Positions 46,642 to 54,626 of a DNA stretch of 64,000 nucleotides are shown here, piece by piece. Numbering within the stretch: the stretch's first letter is position 1; every line of letters begins with the position of its first letter. The DNA is from JADJOY01 sp046331705 [NCBI: bacterium]. Lineage in GTDB: Bacteria > JADJOY01. The notes under the pieces were generated by a model. The model saw only the letters and a program-made list of their open reading frames with translations, did no database searches and had not been told where the DNA came from. The position numbers and the translations under genes were made by a program. The DNA lies in contig JAXLQJ010000023.1 of assembly GCA_046331705.1 (NCBI GenBank), positions 39,639-103,638 of the forward strand. The letters are read 5' to 3'.

Positions 46642-46917
46642 CTACTTCTTGAAGACCAGCCAGTCGGACATGGGGACGGCTGAGCCCACAAACTCCCATC
46701 CATCGTTTGCGTACTTGTCGAAGACCTTCTGAATGTCGTCCGTTCCGAGCTCGATATGGTTTCGCTTTCCGGCCTCCTTGCTAAGCTCTACGATCTTGTA
46801 AGTCGTCTTGCCTAATGCCTTTGCCTCCCTAACCCCGCCCAGGACCTGTACAGCCATGTTAGATGCCAGCAAAAGGACGACCACAGTCAACAGCACGTCT
46901 CGAAGTCGATTTTTCAT
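46642..46917 (-). CDS. Small membrane-anchored DUF4177-like protein
   Basis: 91 residues from ATG 46917, with GGAGAAGAG just upstream. One N-terminal helix (VLLTVVVLLLASNMAVQVLG) is followed by YKIVELS...DDIQKVFDKYANDGWEFVGSAVPMSDWLVFKK, which has the DUF4177 pattern (YKVV, then an L-N-x-GWE helix-strand and a basic end). The domain should lie outside the membrane if the helix is an uncleaved anchor. It follows the lipoprotein gene by 17 bases, a two-gene cassette. Codon use is less GC-biased than in the flanking chromosome. Confidence 0.75.
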   Translation of the reverse strand: MKNRLRDVLLTVVVLLLASNMAVQVLGGVREAKALGKTTYKIVELSKEAGKRNHIELGTDDIQKVFDKYANDGWEFVGSAVPMSDWLVFKK

Positions 46918-46934
46918 GCTCTCTTCTCCTCAGC

Positions 46935-47345
46935 TCAGCTGGCGGGTCCGAATCCGATCCAGGTCTTGTCCTGCGTCCACTCCTCATCGGTCCATTCCTT
47001 AACGACGGAATCATCGCGCTCGAACAATCGGTGTGTCCTGATGCCGAGGTAGCCACCGAGTCGGTTCTTGGAATTGCACGAGAACGTCACCAGATAGCCG
47101 AAGGACGCAGGCAGATACCGCCGGCCCTCGCGGCGAATCCACCACATCTTCTTGGGCGAGTCGACTTTCAAGTCCTGAACTGCGTGCGGGTCGAAAAATG
47201 ACCGACTGATATAGTCGTCTACGAGACGGGCTACGTCTTGTGGATATTTGCCGTAATCGGCGGAGGCGATTTCAGCCGCCGTAGGCTGTACCCATGATGC
47301 ACATCCGCACATGACTAGCAAGAGGGCAAGTAGAATCCGCTTCAT
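46935..47345 (-). CDS. Cassette-encoded lipoprotein of unknown function
   Basis: 136 residues from ATG 47345, preceded by GAGGAGGGA at a suitable distance. The signal ILLALLLVMCGCASW carries a lipobox (V-M-C or C-G-C; the acceptor Cys is one of two). The mature part is polar with many Trp and Tyr (MWWIRREGRRYLP, EWTDEEWTQDKTWIGF). No family recognised. Upstream, 210 bases separate it from attC 47556-47647; its own ribosome site suggests efficient translation. It shares an operon with the DUF4177-like gene downstream. Confidence 0.72.
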   Translation of the reverse strand: MKRILLALLLVMCGCASWVQPTAAEIASADYGKYPQDVARLVDDYISRSFFDPHAVQDLKVDSPKKMWWIRREGRRYLPASFGYLVTFSCNSKNRLGGYLGIRTHRLFERDDSVVKEWTDEEWTQDKTWIGFGPAS

Positions 47346-47555
47346 GGTGCGTCCCTCCTCAAGGGCGAGCCCGGAGTGAGGATCTCTTTGCCACAACGAT
47401 TAGTTACGTAAGGACACCGGTTGTGCCCGCGCCGGCATCGCTTTGTATTGTTGACTGATTGCTGAATCGGAATGCTTCGGCACGGCGCCAGGCGCATCCT
47501 GCATCAGAAGCCGCTTGTCGGTCAACGCACCTCGCCATTTGAAACAAACTGCCTG

Positions 47556-47647
47556 GTCGAACCCGAAGCTCAGCAGCGGCCGCGGACTACCACGAGTTCC
47601 AGACGAGCCCGTCCCGGGTTGCCGTCTGCTGCAGCGCCGAGTTGGGC
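47556..47647 (-). repeat. attC recombination site (end of the 47652-48176 cassette)
   Basis: 92 bp. Plus-strand ends are GTCGAAC (47556-47562) and GTTGGGC (47641-47647). The arms pair as CCGAAGCT-CAGCAG with CTGCTG-C-AGCGCCGAG, leaving one unpaired base as in typical attC folds. The core GCGGCCGCGGACTACCACG is shared with the other sites. The gene upstream stops four bases before it. Confidence 0.85.
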
Positions 47648-47651
47648 GACC

Positions 47652-48176
47652 TTAGACACACTTGCCGATTCCCCACCGAGTGAACCTCCAGCGCCCATCC
47701 GTCTTCGTGAAAGCCGCCGGACGAGTACAGCAGCACAGATAATTTTTGGTAGATGCCTGCGGGGCGGCGAGGCTTGTGCCGAGAACCAGGCTGCCAGCGC
47801 TGCCGGTAATCTGAGGTTCCCAGGCCGCGACGAAGAAGACCTCGGTGCCGGTGGCATCCGCCTGCGCCTGAGCCTCGTCTCGACTGATGAGGCGAATGCT
47901 GCGGCCCGCCGGCCTGGGAATGTCCGCTAGCGTGAGGGTCAGGATGCCGGCGCCGGACCGCGCTTCGTTCAGCACCGTCACGCTGTCCGCCTGGGACGCA
48001 AGGCCGATATCAGGAAGGTCGTTTGCGGTGATGCGGTCAGCCAACGCGAATCCGACGAAGGCAACTCTATCCCGGATCTCGCTTCCGGAAGCGTCTCCGG
48101 ACTGCGGAGCCGTCGTCGCCGTGCATGCGGCTAGGACGGCCATCAGAGTCGCCACGAGCTCGAGCCTACCTTGCAT
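47652..48176 (-). CDS. Cassette-encoded lipoprotein of unknown function
   Basis: 174 residues from ATG 48176, 14 bases after the attC-like site 48190-48289; an AAGG-type ribosome site is not obvious. Signal peptide LVATLMAVLAACTATT has a clear lipobox (LAAC). The mature protein reads FVGFALADRITANDLPDIGLA and FFVAAWEPQITGSAGSLVLGT, and ends with a cysteine-rich CCCTRP and a WRFTRWGIGKC tail. No family recognised. The frame stays open upstream through the attC, but the lipoprotein start is the sensible one. Confidence 0.7.
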   Translation of the reverse strand: MQGRLELVATLMAVLAACTATTAPQSGDASGSEIRDRVAFVGFALADRITANDLPDIGLASQADSVTVLNEARSGAGILTLTLADIPRPAGRSIRLISRDEAQAQADATGTEVFFVAAWEPQITGSAGSLVLGTSLAAPQASTKNYLCCCTRPAAFTKTDGRWRFTRWGIGKCV

Positions 48177-48189
48177 AAATCTGTTGCTC

Positions 48190-48289
48190 GCCCAACGAAA
48201 AGGATTCTGTCCAGCGTGCTCGGGCCGAGATTGTGCGTCGTCCGGAGCGAGAGCCGGCCCCGAGCGGTCTGGATAGGATCGTGTTGGAC
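48190..48289 (-). repeat. Divergent attC-like site with long imperfect stem
   Basis: Ends GCCCAAC (48190-48196) and GTTGGAC (48283-48289) match the simple-site consensus. Inner arms GATTCTGTCCAG (48203-48214) and CTGGATAGGATC (48269-48280) are inverted, and a second pair GCTCGGGCCG / CGGCCCCGAGC extends the stem. Arm spacers are unequal (6 and 2 bases), and the core shared by the other attC sites is absent, so it is either another attC class or a diverged copy. Confidence 0.5.
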
Positions 48290-49003
48290 TAGACCGCGGT
48301 GGGAGGCCGTAGGCGTCTTCCCCTATGGGGATTGTTGAGGAGGACGGTCCCGCGGTCAAGGGCGGCGGGTGGGGTTGTGGATGGCAGGATGGCCGGGAAC
48401 GGACCGTTCGAGCGTCGGTGGCACCGGTACGATCGCTCGCGACGGGCTACCGGAGAGTGAGACAGACATGGCCGTGCCAACCGGTGGGCGCGGGTTCGGG
48501 GAACCGGCCGTTTGGGTGGTCCAGATCGTCGGACCGGGCACCGCGCAGCTATGGAGATTGAATAGGGGTCTGGAGGTTCTCGGACCCCGACACTCGTCGT
48601 CTCCGCGTTCGATTGCGGCCAACCACCCAGAATCACAGGATGAGTTTCCCGAACGCTTGGGCGGGGCATCGCGCCGCCACCGAGGCAGGCCGTGGTGGCG
48701 TCGCCAGCTCGCACGAGGGGCTCCTCGGGGAGCAGACCGTGTGGGCGGACATCACCGCCGAACGCGGACGCCCACGAACGGACGACTGGGATCCGCGCGC
48801 CAGGTACCACGCCTGAAGCCCCTGGTCTCGATCTTGCGGCTGGATCCGAGTGGGCTGCAACTCCGATTACCGTCGGCAGACGTGCCCCGGATGTCGCGCA
48901 TCGATTCGGGGGACACGAGCTCAAGCGAGCTGGCGTGGAGCGTGGACCCGTTGGCAATGGACAAAGGTGGCAGCGCCCGTGGGACCTACCGCGCAGCGGT
49001 TTA
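48290..49003. other. Cassette interior without a convincing gene
   Basis: The interval between attC 49004-49095 and the attC-like site 48190-48289 should hold one cassette. The minus-strand frame 48957-48289 starts 47 bases past the first site and stops exactly in the second, as a cassette gene would, but its 222-residue product is Arg/Pro/Ser-rich and does not look like a folded protein. A plus-strand frame ending at 49004 (with an ATG at 48468, AVPTGGRGFGEPAVWVVQIV) is equally unsupported. A non-coding or eroded cassette is likely. Confidence 0.4.
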
Positions 49004-49095
49004 GTTCAACGCCAAGCTCACCTGCGGCCACGGACTACCACGGGATCCAGACGAGCGCCACCACGGGTGCCGTTAGGTGCAGCGACGAGTTGGAC
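49004..49095 (-). repeat. attC recombination site (end of the 49108-49470 cassette)
   Basis: 92 bp. Ends are GTTCAAC (49004-49010) and GTTGGAC (49089-49095), both fitting RYYYAAC/GTTRRRY. Arms AAGCT-CACCT and AGGTGCAGC pair with one unpaired base. Core GCGGCCACGGACTACCACG. The upstream gene stops 12 bases before it. This is the best-conserved site in the array. Confidence 0.9.
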
Positions 49096-49107
49096 ATCCC
49101 TCTCGGG

Positions 49108-49470
49108 TCAGTCGCTGTCACGGTATGCGCTGAGTGCGTTGAAGAGTGGAGGGATGAATGCAATCACTGCGGTCGCGAACCAGGTCCCCTGATCACCCGC
49201 CGCGATACGAGCGAAGTACTCCTGAAGCGACGCAATGAAGCCATCGTGCGAAGTGCCTGGCGCGAGCGCGAGCGGCGTGATGAGAAGCAGGAAAACGAAC
49301 GGGACAGCCCACGACGCGAAGGCACCACGCCTTGAGAACGCCTGCTGTGCCCGAAATGTGGACACCCGAACCTGACCCCATACGCAAACAACGCAGACAA
49401 GGACCACGGTCGCGAGCCAGGCCAGGAGCCAACCCGCGAACAGAAGCGTTGAAAGCTTGTTGGTCGGCAT
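49108..49470 (-). CDS. Cassette-encoded small membrane protein
   Basis: 120 residues from ATG 49470, immediately after the attC edge (GTTGGAC-ATG); an ATG two codons earlier lies inside the attC. Three hydrophobic helices: LLFAGWLLAWLATVVLVCVVCVW, FASWAVPFVFLLLITPLAL and FATAVIAFIPPLFNAL. No family recognised. Translation would initiate at the recombination junction, so the attC arm itself (TTTAGG) has to supply any ribosome contact. Confidence 0.68.
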   Translation of the reverse strand: MPTNKLSTLLFAGWLLAWLATVVLVCVVCVWGQVRVSTFRAQQAFSRRGAFASWAVPFVFLLLITPLALAPGTSHDGFIASLQEYFARIAAGDQGTWFATAVIAFIPPLFNALSAYRDSD

Positions 49471-49561
49471 GTCCAACCTAAAGCCGAGCTGCGGCTACTG
49501 ACCACCACGAGATCACAACGAGTGCACCTCGCTCGCCGTCAGCTTCGGCGACGAGTTCGAG
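49471..49561 (-). repeat. attC recombination site (end of the 49513-49920 cassette)
   Basis: 91 bp. Ends GTCCAAC (49471-49477) and GTTCGAG (49555-49561; one mismatch to consensus). Arms GCCGA-GCTG and CAGCTTCGGC pair with one unpaired base. Core GCGGCTACTGACCACCACG. The preceding gene's last codons and stop (49513) lie inside this site. Confidence 0.8.
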
Positions 49562-49920
49562 GATCGCCGGACTCTTAGTAGGTTGCCGGCTGCGGCGGCC
49601 GCGAGCGCCAGCACGGGTGAGAGATAGGCCCCCGCAACAGCGGCCGTGGGGAGTTCGTGTCTTATGGCATCGCCGAACGGCGAAGACTCCAAACGCCACA
49701 CTCCATTCAGAGCGACCAGCAAGAGTGGAATCGTCAACAGGGCGCCGATCCAGAGGCGAGTTGACCAAGCAACGAGAAGCGCGGTGGAAACCAGCGCGGC
49801 ATTCGCCCAATACGAGAGTGTTGAGCCGCAGTCGGTCTTGTCACACACCTCGGCGTTGGCGACAGCCGGCACAAGAAGTGACGCTATCGAAACGAGTGTA
49901 CGTAGTTGGCGCCGATTCAT
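49513..49920 (-). CDS. Cassette-encoded exported membrane protein
   Basis: 135 residues from ATG 49920, three bases past the attC edge. An N-terminal signal sequence (LRTLVSIASLLVPAVANAEV) is followed by a short region with two Cys (CDKTDC) and three further hydrophobic helices (YWANAALVSTALLVAW, WIGALLTIPLLLVAL, YLSPVLALAAAAAGNLL). No family recognised. The C-terminus is encoded by attC sequence, as is common in cassettes. Confidence 0.68.
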   Translation of the reverse strand: MNRRQLRTLVSIASLLVPAVANAEVCDKTDCGSTLSYWANAALVSTALLVAWSTRLWIGALLTIPLLLVALNGVWRLESSPFGDAIRHELPTAAVAGAYLSPVLALAAAAAGNLLRVRRSSNSSPKLTASEVHSL

Positions 49921-49922
49921 TC

Positions 49923-50012
49923 GACGAACGCCAAGCTCACCAGCGGCCACGGGCTACCACGCGATCAACCCTGGGCAGCCTGGGAGCCGACTGGTGCAGC
50001 GAATAGTTCTGC
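49923..50012 (-). repeat. attC recombination site (end of the first cassette)
   Basis: 90 bp. Ends GACGAAC (49923-49929) and GTTCTGC (50006-50012) keep GAAC/GTTC but deviate from full consensus. Arms AAGCT-CACCAG and CTGGTGCAGC pair with one unpaired base. Core GCGGCCACGGGCTACCACG matches the other sites. Confidence 0.78.
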
Positions 50013-50120
50013 ACGCGGCCCATCAAATGAGCCAACTTCGCCAGCTGCGGACCGTGCGAGAGCACGGAAGTCTGTGGCCCCTTGGCGACGTCGGAGGCCC
50101 TGGATCTTTCCTTCACGAGC

Positions 50121-50519
50121 TCACCGGTTCCGCTCATACACCCGGCCGTTGTGAATGTCCCATTGCCTGCGAGGGTGACCGTATGTGCCGTCCTCGTCCA
50201 GATGTATGAGACCTCTGGGAATCGAGGGTGGAAGCGACGGTGACCAGTGATGCCGGAGGCTAGCGACGGCCTCAAATTGGGTCCGTATGTATGGAACCGC
50301 TGCAGTTCGAATGTCAGCACCAAAAAAGACGTGCCGTGTTACATTGATGGTTTCGTCCGGTATGACCCAAGCGCGGCGATAGAACAGTCCATCTTCTGTA
50401 GTTAGGCCGAAACAGGGCGCAATCTCAGGAGCTCGTTCTATGATGCTGCGAACGCTGGAAAGCATCTCGCCTGTGCCGGTGAGCTGAACCCAGCCGCGGA
50501 TGTGGGTGTGTGCGCCCAT
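50121..50519 (-). CDS. First-cassette gene, conserved-looking hypothetical protein
   Basis: 132 residues from ATG 50519. The protein opens MGAHTHIRGWVQLTGTG and continues with MLSSVRSIIERAPE, YRRAWVIPDETINVTRHVFFGADIRTAAVPYIRTQFEAVA and a C-terminal PRGLIHLDEDGT...WDIHNGRVYER. The RGW, VFFGADIR and DEDGT...W-x-I-x-DGRV segments are what I would expect of a genuine, conserved family, but I cannot name it. It is in the same frame as intI with no intervening stop, so an intI-fusion protein is formally possible; the ATG after the attI-like site is the simpler start. Confidence 0.7.
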   Translation of the reverse strand: MGAHTHIRGWVQLTGTGEMLSSVRSIIERAPEIAPCFGLTTEDGLFYRRAWVIPDETINVTRHVFFGADIRTAAVPYIRTQFEAVASLRHHWSPSLPPSIPRGLIHLDEDGTYGHPRRQWDIHNGRVYERNR

Positions 50520-50545
50520 AGATTCAAATTGCTCGGCAGAATTCG

Positions 50546-50618
50546 ACTGAACTAGCCAGTTCACCCTACGAGGGCGGCTACGCCCACGTAGCGGGGATTC
50601 TGCCCGGAGTGCTCGGGC
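50546..50618 (-). other. Candidate attI region at the 3' end of intI
   Basis: ACTGAAC (50546-50552; GTTCAGT on the cassette strand) is the best match to a recombination core just before the first cassette gene. It is followed by a perfect 6-bp stem GCTACG-CCCA-CGTAGC (50577-50592) and by a 24-base segment (50595-50618) that is 21/24 identical to one arm of the attC-like site at 48202-48225. The exact crossover point is not proven. Confidence 0.4.
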
Positions 50619-50729
50619 GGGCGCAAGGACGCGAGGCGCCAGCGGATTCGCGACGGCGGGCGGTGGGTGAGCCGGCAGCGGACCGCGTTCTCGAGACCGG
50701 GATAGCGGGTATTGGGTGGGTCGGCTTTC

Positions 50730-51677
50730 GAGGCGATCCATGGGGCTACGTATGTTCGCGAAGTGGTGCTGAATGACGTGGGTGTCGATCATGGCGGTGC
50801 TGACGTCGTTGTGGCCGAGGAGTTCCTGAACGGTGCGGATGTCGTAGCCGTCCTCGAGGAGGTGCGTGGCGAAGCTGTGCCGGAAGGTGTGGCAGGTCGC
50901 TCGCTTGGGGATGGCGCTGCGGGCAACGGCGAGCGTCACGGCGCGTTGCAGGACGCTTTCGTGGAGGTGATGGCGGTGGCGCTGGCGGGTTTCGGGATGG
51001 ATGTAGGTGCGGGTCGCTGGGAAGACCCATTGCCAGGACCAGGAGCGGCCGGCGGTTGGCAGTTTCACGGAGAGTGCGTGGGGAAGCTCGACCCAGCCGG
51101 CGCCGTGGGCGAGGTCGCGCTCGTGCTGTTTGCGGGCGCGGTCGATCTGGGCGGCGAGGTTGGGGCGTAGCGACTCGGGGATCAGGGTGATGCGGTCCTT
51201 GGCGCCCTTGCCGTCGCGAACGGTGAGCTCGAGGCGCTCGAGGTCGAGGTCCTGGATGCGCAGACGCGCGCATTCGAGGAGCCGGAGGCCGGATCCGTAG
51301 AGGAGCGCGGCCATGAGCCGGGGTGTGCCGTGGAGCTCGGCCAACACGGCACGAACCTCGTTGCGCGTGAGCACGGTGGGGATGCGCTCGGGCCGCTTGG
51401 CCTGTACCAACTCTTCGAGCCAGGGCAGGTTTTGGTCGAGCACCTCATCGGTAGAGGAAGAGGAGTGCGGCGAGGGCCTGGTTCTGTGTCGAGGCGCTGA
51501 CGCGGCGCTGGACGGCGAGGAAGCTCTGAAACGCCGGACCTCTGGCGCTCCCAAATCCCGCGGGTGGCGCTTGCCGTGGAACACGACGAAGCGGCGGATC
51601 GAGCCGACGTACGCCTTCTCGGTGCGGCGGCTCAGATGGCGCCGCCAACGTGCGGGTGTATTCCGCGGAATAACCAA
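50730..51677 (-). pseudogene. intI: Integron integrase, inactivated
   Basis: The product reads RRHLSRRTEKAYVGSIRRFVVFHGKRHP (IntI N-domain), then GSGLRLLECARLRIQDLD (catalytic Arg), DGKGAKDRI (Lys), the IntI-specific insert around IHPETRQRHRHHLHESVLQRAV, CHTFRHSFATHLLE (His/Arg) and LLGHNDVSTAMIDTHV, ending RSPMDRL like other integron integrases. Defects: the nucleophilic Tyr of the (M/Q)IYTHV motif is Asp (codon 50784-50786); about 30 residues are out of frame between an indel near 51530-51541 and an extra T at 51447, where another frame reads FQSFLAVQRRVSASTQNQALAALLFLYR in two runs; the first ~15 residues of IntI are missing; and no stop follows RSPMDRL, the frame continuing to 50121. The indels could be sequencing errors, but the Tyr-to-Asp change is a substitution. 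Confidence 0.85.
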
Positions 51678-51718
51678 TGAGAATCAGTATCAGCTCGGCG
51701 GCGCTTCGGCGGTTTGCG

Positions 51719-51736
51719 GCGGGGGCGAGCCCCCGC
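51719..51736. terminator. GC-rich hairpin between the GHL15-like gene and intI
   Basis: GCGGGGGC-GA-GCCCCCGC is a perfect 8-bp inverted repeat in the 120-base gap. There is no T-run on the minus strand, so it may be a weak terminator or a structural element. Confidence 0.35.
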
Positions 51737-51797
51737 TCTATGGGGCCGTGCGACGCGATCGCTTCAACTCGTGGCCGCGGATTTGGCGGCCGCGCTG

Positions 51798-54626
51798 CTA
51801 CGGCGACTGGCGGAGGATGACGGCGGTGTTGGGGGCCATGGGGATGGCGCTGCCGGTGAGGACTTGCCAGGCGAGGCCGCCGGGGCTGGGGTAGGTGCCG
51901 CCGCCGATGAGGACGAGGCTTTCCCAGTGGCCGGCGCCGAGGGTGTACGTGGTGGTGGCTGCGTTGGGGTTGGCGATGACGAGCCCGCCGGTGTAGCTGC
52001 GTTCGAACATGCCGTCGGCGCGCTCCGTTGCGGGACCGAGGGCACCACCGATGGGCAGCGCATCCTCGGCGTATTGTTGCAGGTCGGCCTGGACGTTGGT
52101 GCCGGCGATGCGGTGATAGGCGGCGTCGGAGTTCACCAACAGGTACGAGGCGAGCGACCACATGCGGCGCTGCATGTCGCCGGTTTGCATGTAGTCCATG
52201 GCGATCGCGAACTTTCCTTGTGAAAGGGTGAACGCGAAGTCGGTGAGCTGCTGGATCCAGCGCGTCCGGTCCATGAAGCGCGTCGAGGCCTTCATGCTGA
52301 ACGCTTCGAAGGACATGCCGTCGATGTAGGGCAGGTATTCCAGGCCGCGCCGCCCCGCGGGCTGGCCACCGGTGTACGAGTTGATGAGGATCTTGACCGT
52401 CGCGGGCAACGCCGCGCGCACGGCGGCAAGCACCTCGCCCACGGCGGCGTAGTAACCGTCGTCGCTGTAGTCGACGGGGAACTCGTTGATGAGGCTCGGG
52501 TCGATGATGCCGCAGTTGTCGAGGTAGACGGCGTCGTAGCCGTTGGCGATCTGGTCGAGGATGTCGGCCACGAGAATCGGCACCCAAGCGGCGCGCTTCT
52601 CGGGTGTGGTGATGTCGAGCCAGTACCAACCGAATTGCGTCTGGGTGACCGGGTTGCCGCTCGGTCCCAGCCACAAGAGGCCGGCGGCCACCACCTGATC
52701 GAAGCGCGGCTCGCCCGGCGCGGCACCAGCGATCTTGTCGTAGACGAAGATCGGCAGCTCGGGATTGGCTGCGTGCAACGCCGCGATCTTGCTCACCCCC
52801 GAGCTCGTGATGGCGAGGTCGTGGACGTTGGCGATGTAGTCGATCTGGTCGGGCGTGTTCGAGAACGAGCCGGCGAACACCGAGCGCACGCCCACCGCCT
52901 CGCCATCGGGCGGCGGCGGCAGCACGGTCGCGGGGCGCACGATCACGGCGGTGTTGGGCGCCAGGTCGATCGCGTTGCCGGTCAACAGGAGCCACGAGAG
53001 GTAGCTCGGGCTCGGGTAGGTCCCACCGCCGTTCAAGATCAGGCTTTCCCAGGCGCCCTCGCCGAGGGTGTAGCGGGTGGTGGTCGGGTTGGGGTTCGCG
53101 ACCACGATGCCGCCCGTGTACGAGCGTTCGAACATTCCGTCTTCGCGCTCCACGGCGGCACCCAACGCATCGCCGATCGGCAGCTTGTCCTCGGGATATT
53201 CCTGCAGGTCCGCCTGGGTGTTGGTGCCCAGGATGCGGTGGTAGGAAACGTTGCTATTCACCAGCAGGTAGGACGCCAGCGACCACATGCGGCGCTGCAT
53301 GTCGCCCACCTGCATGTAATCCATCGCGACCACGAACTTCCCTTGGTCGAGCGTGTACGCGAGGTCGGTGAGCTGCTGCACCCAGCGCGCGCGGTCCATG
53401 AACTTGCTCGAGGCCTTCATGCTGAAGGCCTCGAAGGAAAGCCCGTCGACGTACGGCAGGTACTCGAGGCCGCGCCGTCCCGGCGGCTGACCGCCGGTGT
53501 AGGAGTTGATGAGTATCGGAACGCCCGGCAGTGCCGCGCGCACTCGCGCCAGCACGTCGCCGATGGCCGCGTAGTAGCCGTCGTCGCTGTAATCGAGCGG
53601 GTACTCGTTGATGAGGCTCGGATCGATGATGCCGCAGTTGTCGAGGTAGACCGCGTCGTAGCCGATGGCGAGCTGTTCCTGGAGCGTCGTCACCAGGATG
53701 GAGGCCCACGCCGCCCGCTTTTCCGGTGTGGTGATGTCGAGCCAGCTCCAGCCGAATTGCGTGTTCACCACGGGATTGCCGCTCGGCCCGTACCACAGGA
53801 GCCCGTTGGCGACGACCTGATCCCAATGCGCGTCGGCGGACGAGGCCCCGGCGACCTTTCCGTAGCGGTAGACCGGAGTCTCCGGGTTGGTGGCGTGCAC
53901 CGCGGCGATCTTGCTCTTGCCCGAGCTGGTGATGATCAGATCGTGGACGTTCGCCACGTAGTCGAGCTGGTCGGGGACGTTGGTGAAGGCACCCGAGAAC
54001 ACCGAGCGCACGCCGGACGCGGCCTCCGGAAACGGCGGCGGCGGGGGATCGGGCACGAACGACGTGACCGCGAACACCAGCACGTCGAGGTCGCTCCAAT
54101 CCGCGGTGCTGTACGTGAAGTAGCGCACCTGCATCACGCCCGACGCGTTCACGAATCGCGCGAAGTCCCCGGAGAGTGGAAACGTGAGCGGCTGCCAGGT
54201 GTGGTAGACGGCGCCGTCGTTGTAGCCGACCGTCACCCAGCTGCTGGCCGCGAAGTCCCGCACCTGGAAGGTCCAGCGCTGGGTGCCGCGCGGCTGGCCG
54301 TAATAGTTCGAGAGCAGCGACAGCGACGACGCGCCTGCCACGTCGAGGCCGGCGGGAACCTGGAACGAGAAGACGCCCTGATAGCCGAAGATGCTCGGCG
54401 TGTAGCGCTGGGCGCGGGTCGGCTCGGTGGCGGTGCCGGTCAAGTCCTTTTGCGCCAGCACCGAGAGCGGCTGTGCGCCGGTGCTGCCGCGCTGGGTGGC
54501 GACGGCGGTGGGCGCGACGTTCGTCGTGACGAAGGCGGCGTGACTAGGGGTGGCGGCGCCGAGGAGCAGCGCGCAAGCGAGCGCGACGGTGATTCGGGTC
54601 CAGCGTCGCGGCGATCGTTCGCTCAT
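51798..54626 (-). CDS. Secreted protein with tandem-duplicated glycosidase-like (GHL15-type) domain
   Basis: 942 residues from ATG 54626, which overlaps the upstream stop (ATGA). Signal peptide [20 protein letters not shown]; residues ~30-190 form a beta-rich N-terminal domain; then two copies of a ~370-residue unit (~195-565 and ~570-942). Both units contain [65 protein letters not shown] and [27 protein letters not shown], matching hypothetical glycosidase-like family 15 barrels (the VYLDNCG Asp is the likely catalytic position). The second unit is the more diverged in its opening. Probably acts on an extracellular polysaccharide, which is inference. Confidence 0.78.
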   Translation of the reverse strand: MSERSPRRWTRITVALACALLLGAATPSHAAFVTTNVAPTAVATQRGSTGAQPLSVLAQKDLTGTATEPTRAQRYTPSIFGYQGVFSFQVPAGLDVAGASSLSLLSNYYGQPRGTQRWTFQVRDFAASSWVTVGYNDGAVYHTWQPLTFPLSGDFARFVNASGVMQVRYFTYSTADWSDLDVLVFAVTSFVPDPPPPPFPEAASGVRSVFSGAFTNVPDQLDYVANVHDLIITSSGKSKIAAVHATNPETPVYRYGKVAGASSADAHWDQVVANGLLWYGPSGNPVVNTQFGWSWLDITTPEKRAAWASILVTTLQEQLAIGYDAVYLDNCGIIDPSLINEYPLDYSDDGYYAAIGDVLARVRAALPGVPILINSYTGGQPPGRRGLEYLPYVDGLSFEAFSMKASSKFMDRARWVQQLTDLAYTLDQGKFVVAMDYMQVGDMQRRMWSLASYLLVNSNVSYHRILGTNTQADLQEYPEDKLPIGDALGAAVEREDGMFERSYTGGIVVANPNPTTTRYTLGEGAWESLILNGGGTYPSPSYLSWLLLTGNAIDLAPNTAVIVRPATVLPPPPDGEAVGVRSVFAGSFSNTPDQIDYIANVHDLAITSSGVSKIAALHAANPELPIFVYDKIAGAAPGEPRFDQVVAAGLLWLGPSGNPVTQTQFGWYWLDITTPEKRAAWVPILVADILDQIANGYDAVYLDNCGIIDPSLINEFPVDYSDDGYYAAVGEVLAAVRAALPATVKILINSYTGGQPAGRRGLEYLPYIDGMSFEAFSMKASTRFMDRTRWIQQLTDFAFTLSQGKFAIAMDYMQTGDMQRRMWSLASYLLVNSDAAYHRIAGTNVQADLQQYAEDALPIGGALGPATERADGMFERSYTGGLVIANPNAATTTYTLGAGHWESLVLIGGGTYPSPGGLAWQVLTGSAIPMAPNTAVILRQSP

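Larger units (their letters stand above)
45625..51677 (-). mobile_element. Resident chromosomal integron, inverted layout (intI and cassettes co-directional)
   Basis: A decayed integron integrase (50730-51677) is followed at its 3' end by an attI-like segment and at least five, probably six or more, gene cassettes on the same strand. Cassettes are bounded by attC sites at 49923-50012, 49471-49561, 49004-49095, 48190-48289 (divergent type), 47556-47647 and a degenerate one near 45971-46060. Each attC lies at the 3' end of a gene, and the next gene begins at or just after its left edge. Gene density and GC content drop relative to flanks. The left limit is approximate: beyond 45971 only arm-like remnants remain. 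Confidence 0.82.

Noticed and set aside
48289-48957. 222-residue frame filling a cassette from edge to edge
   Set aside because: Position fits a cassette gene, but composition (Arg, Pro, Ser) and lack of any motif argue against; recorded as an unassigned interval instead.
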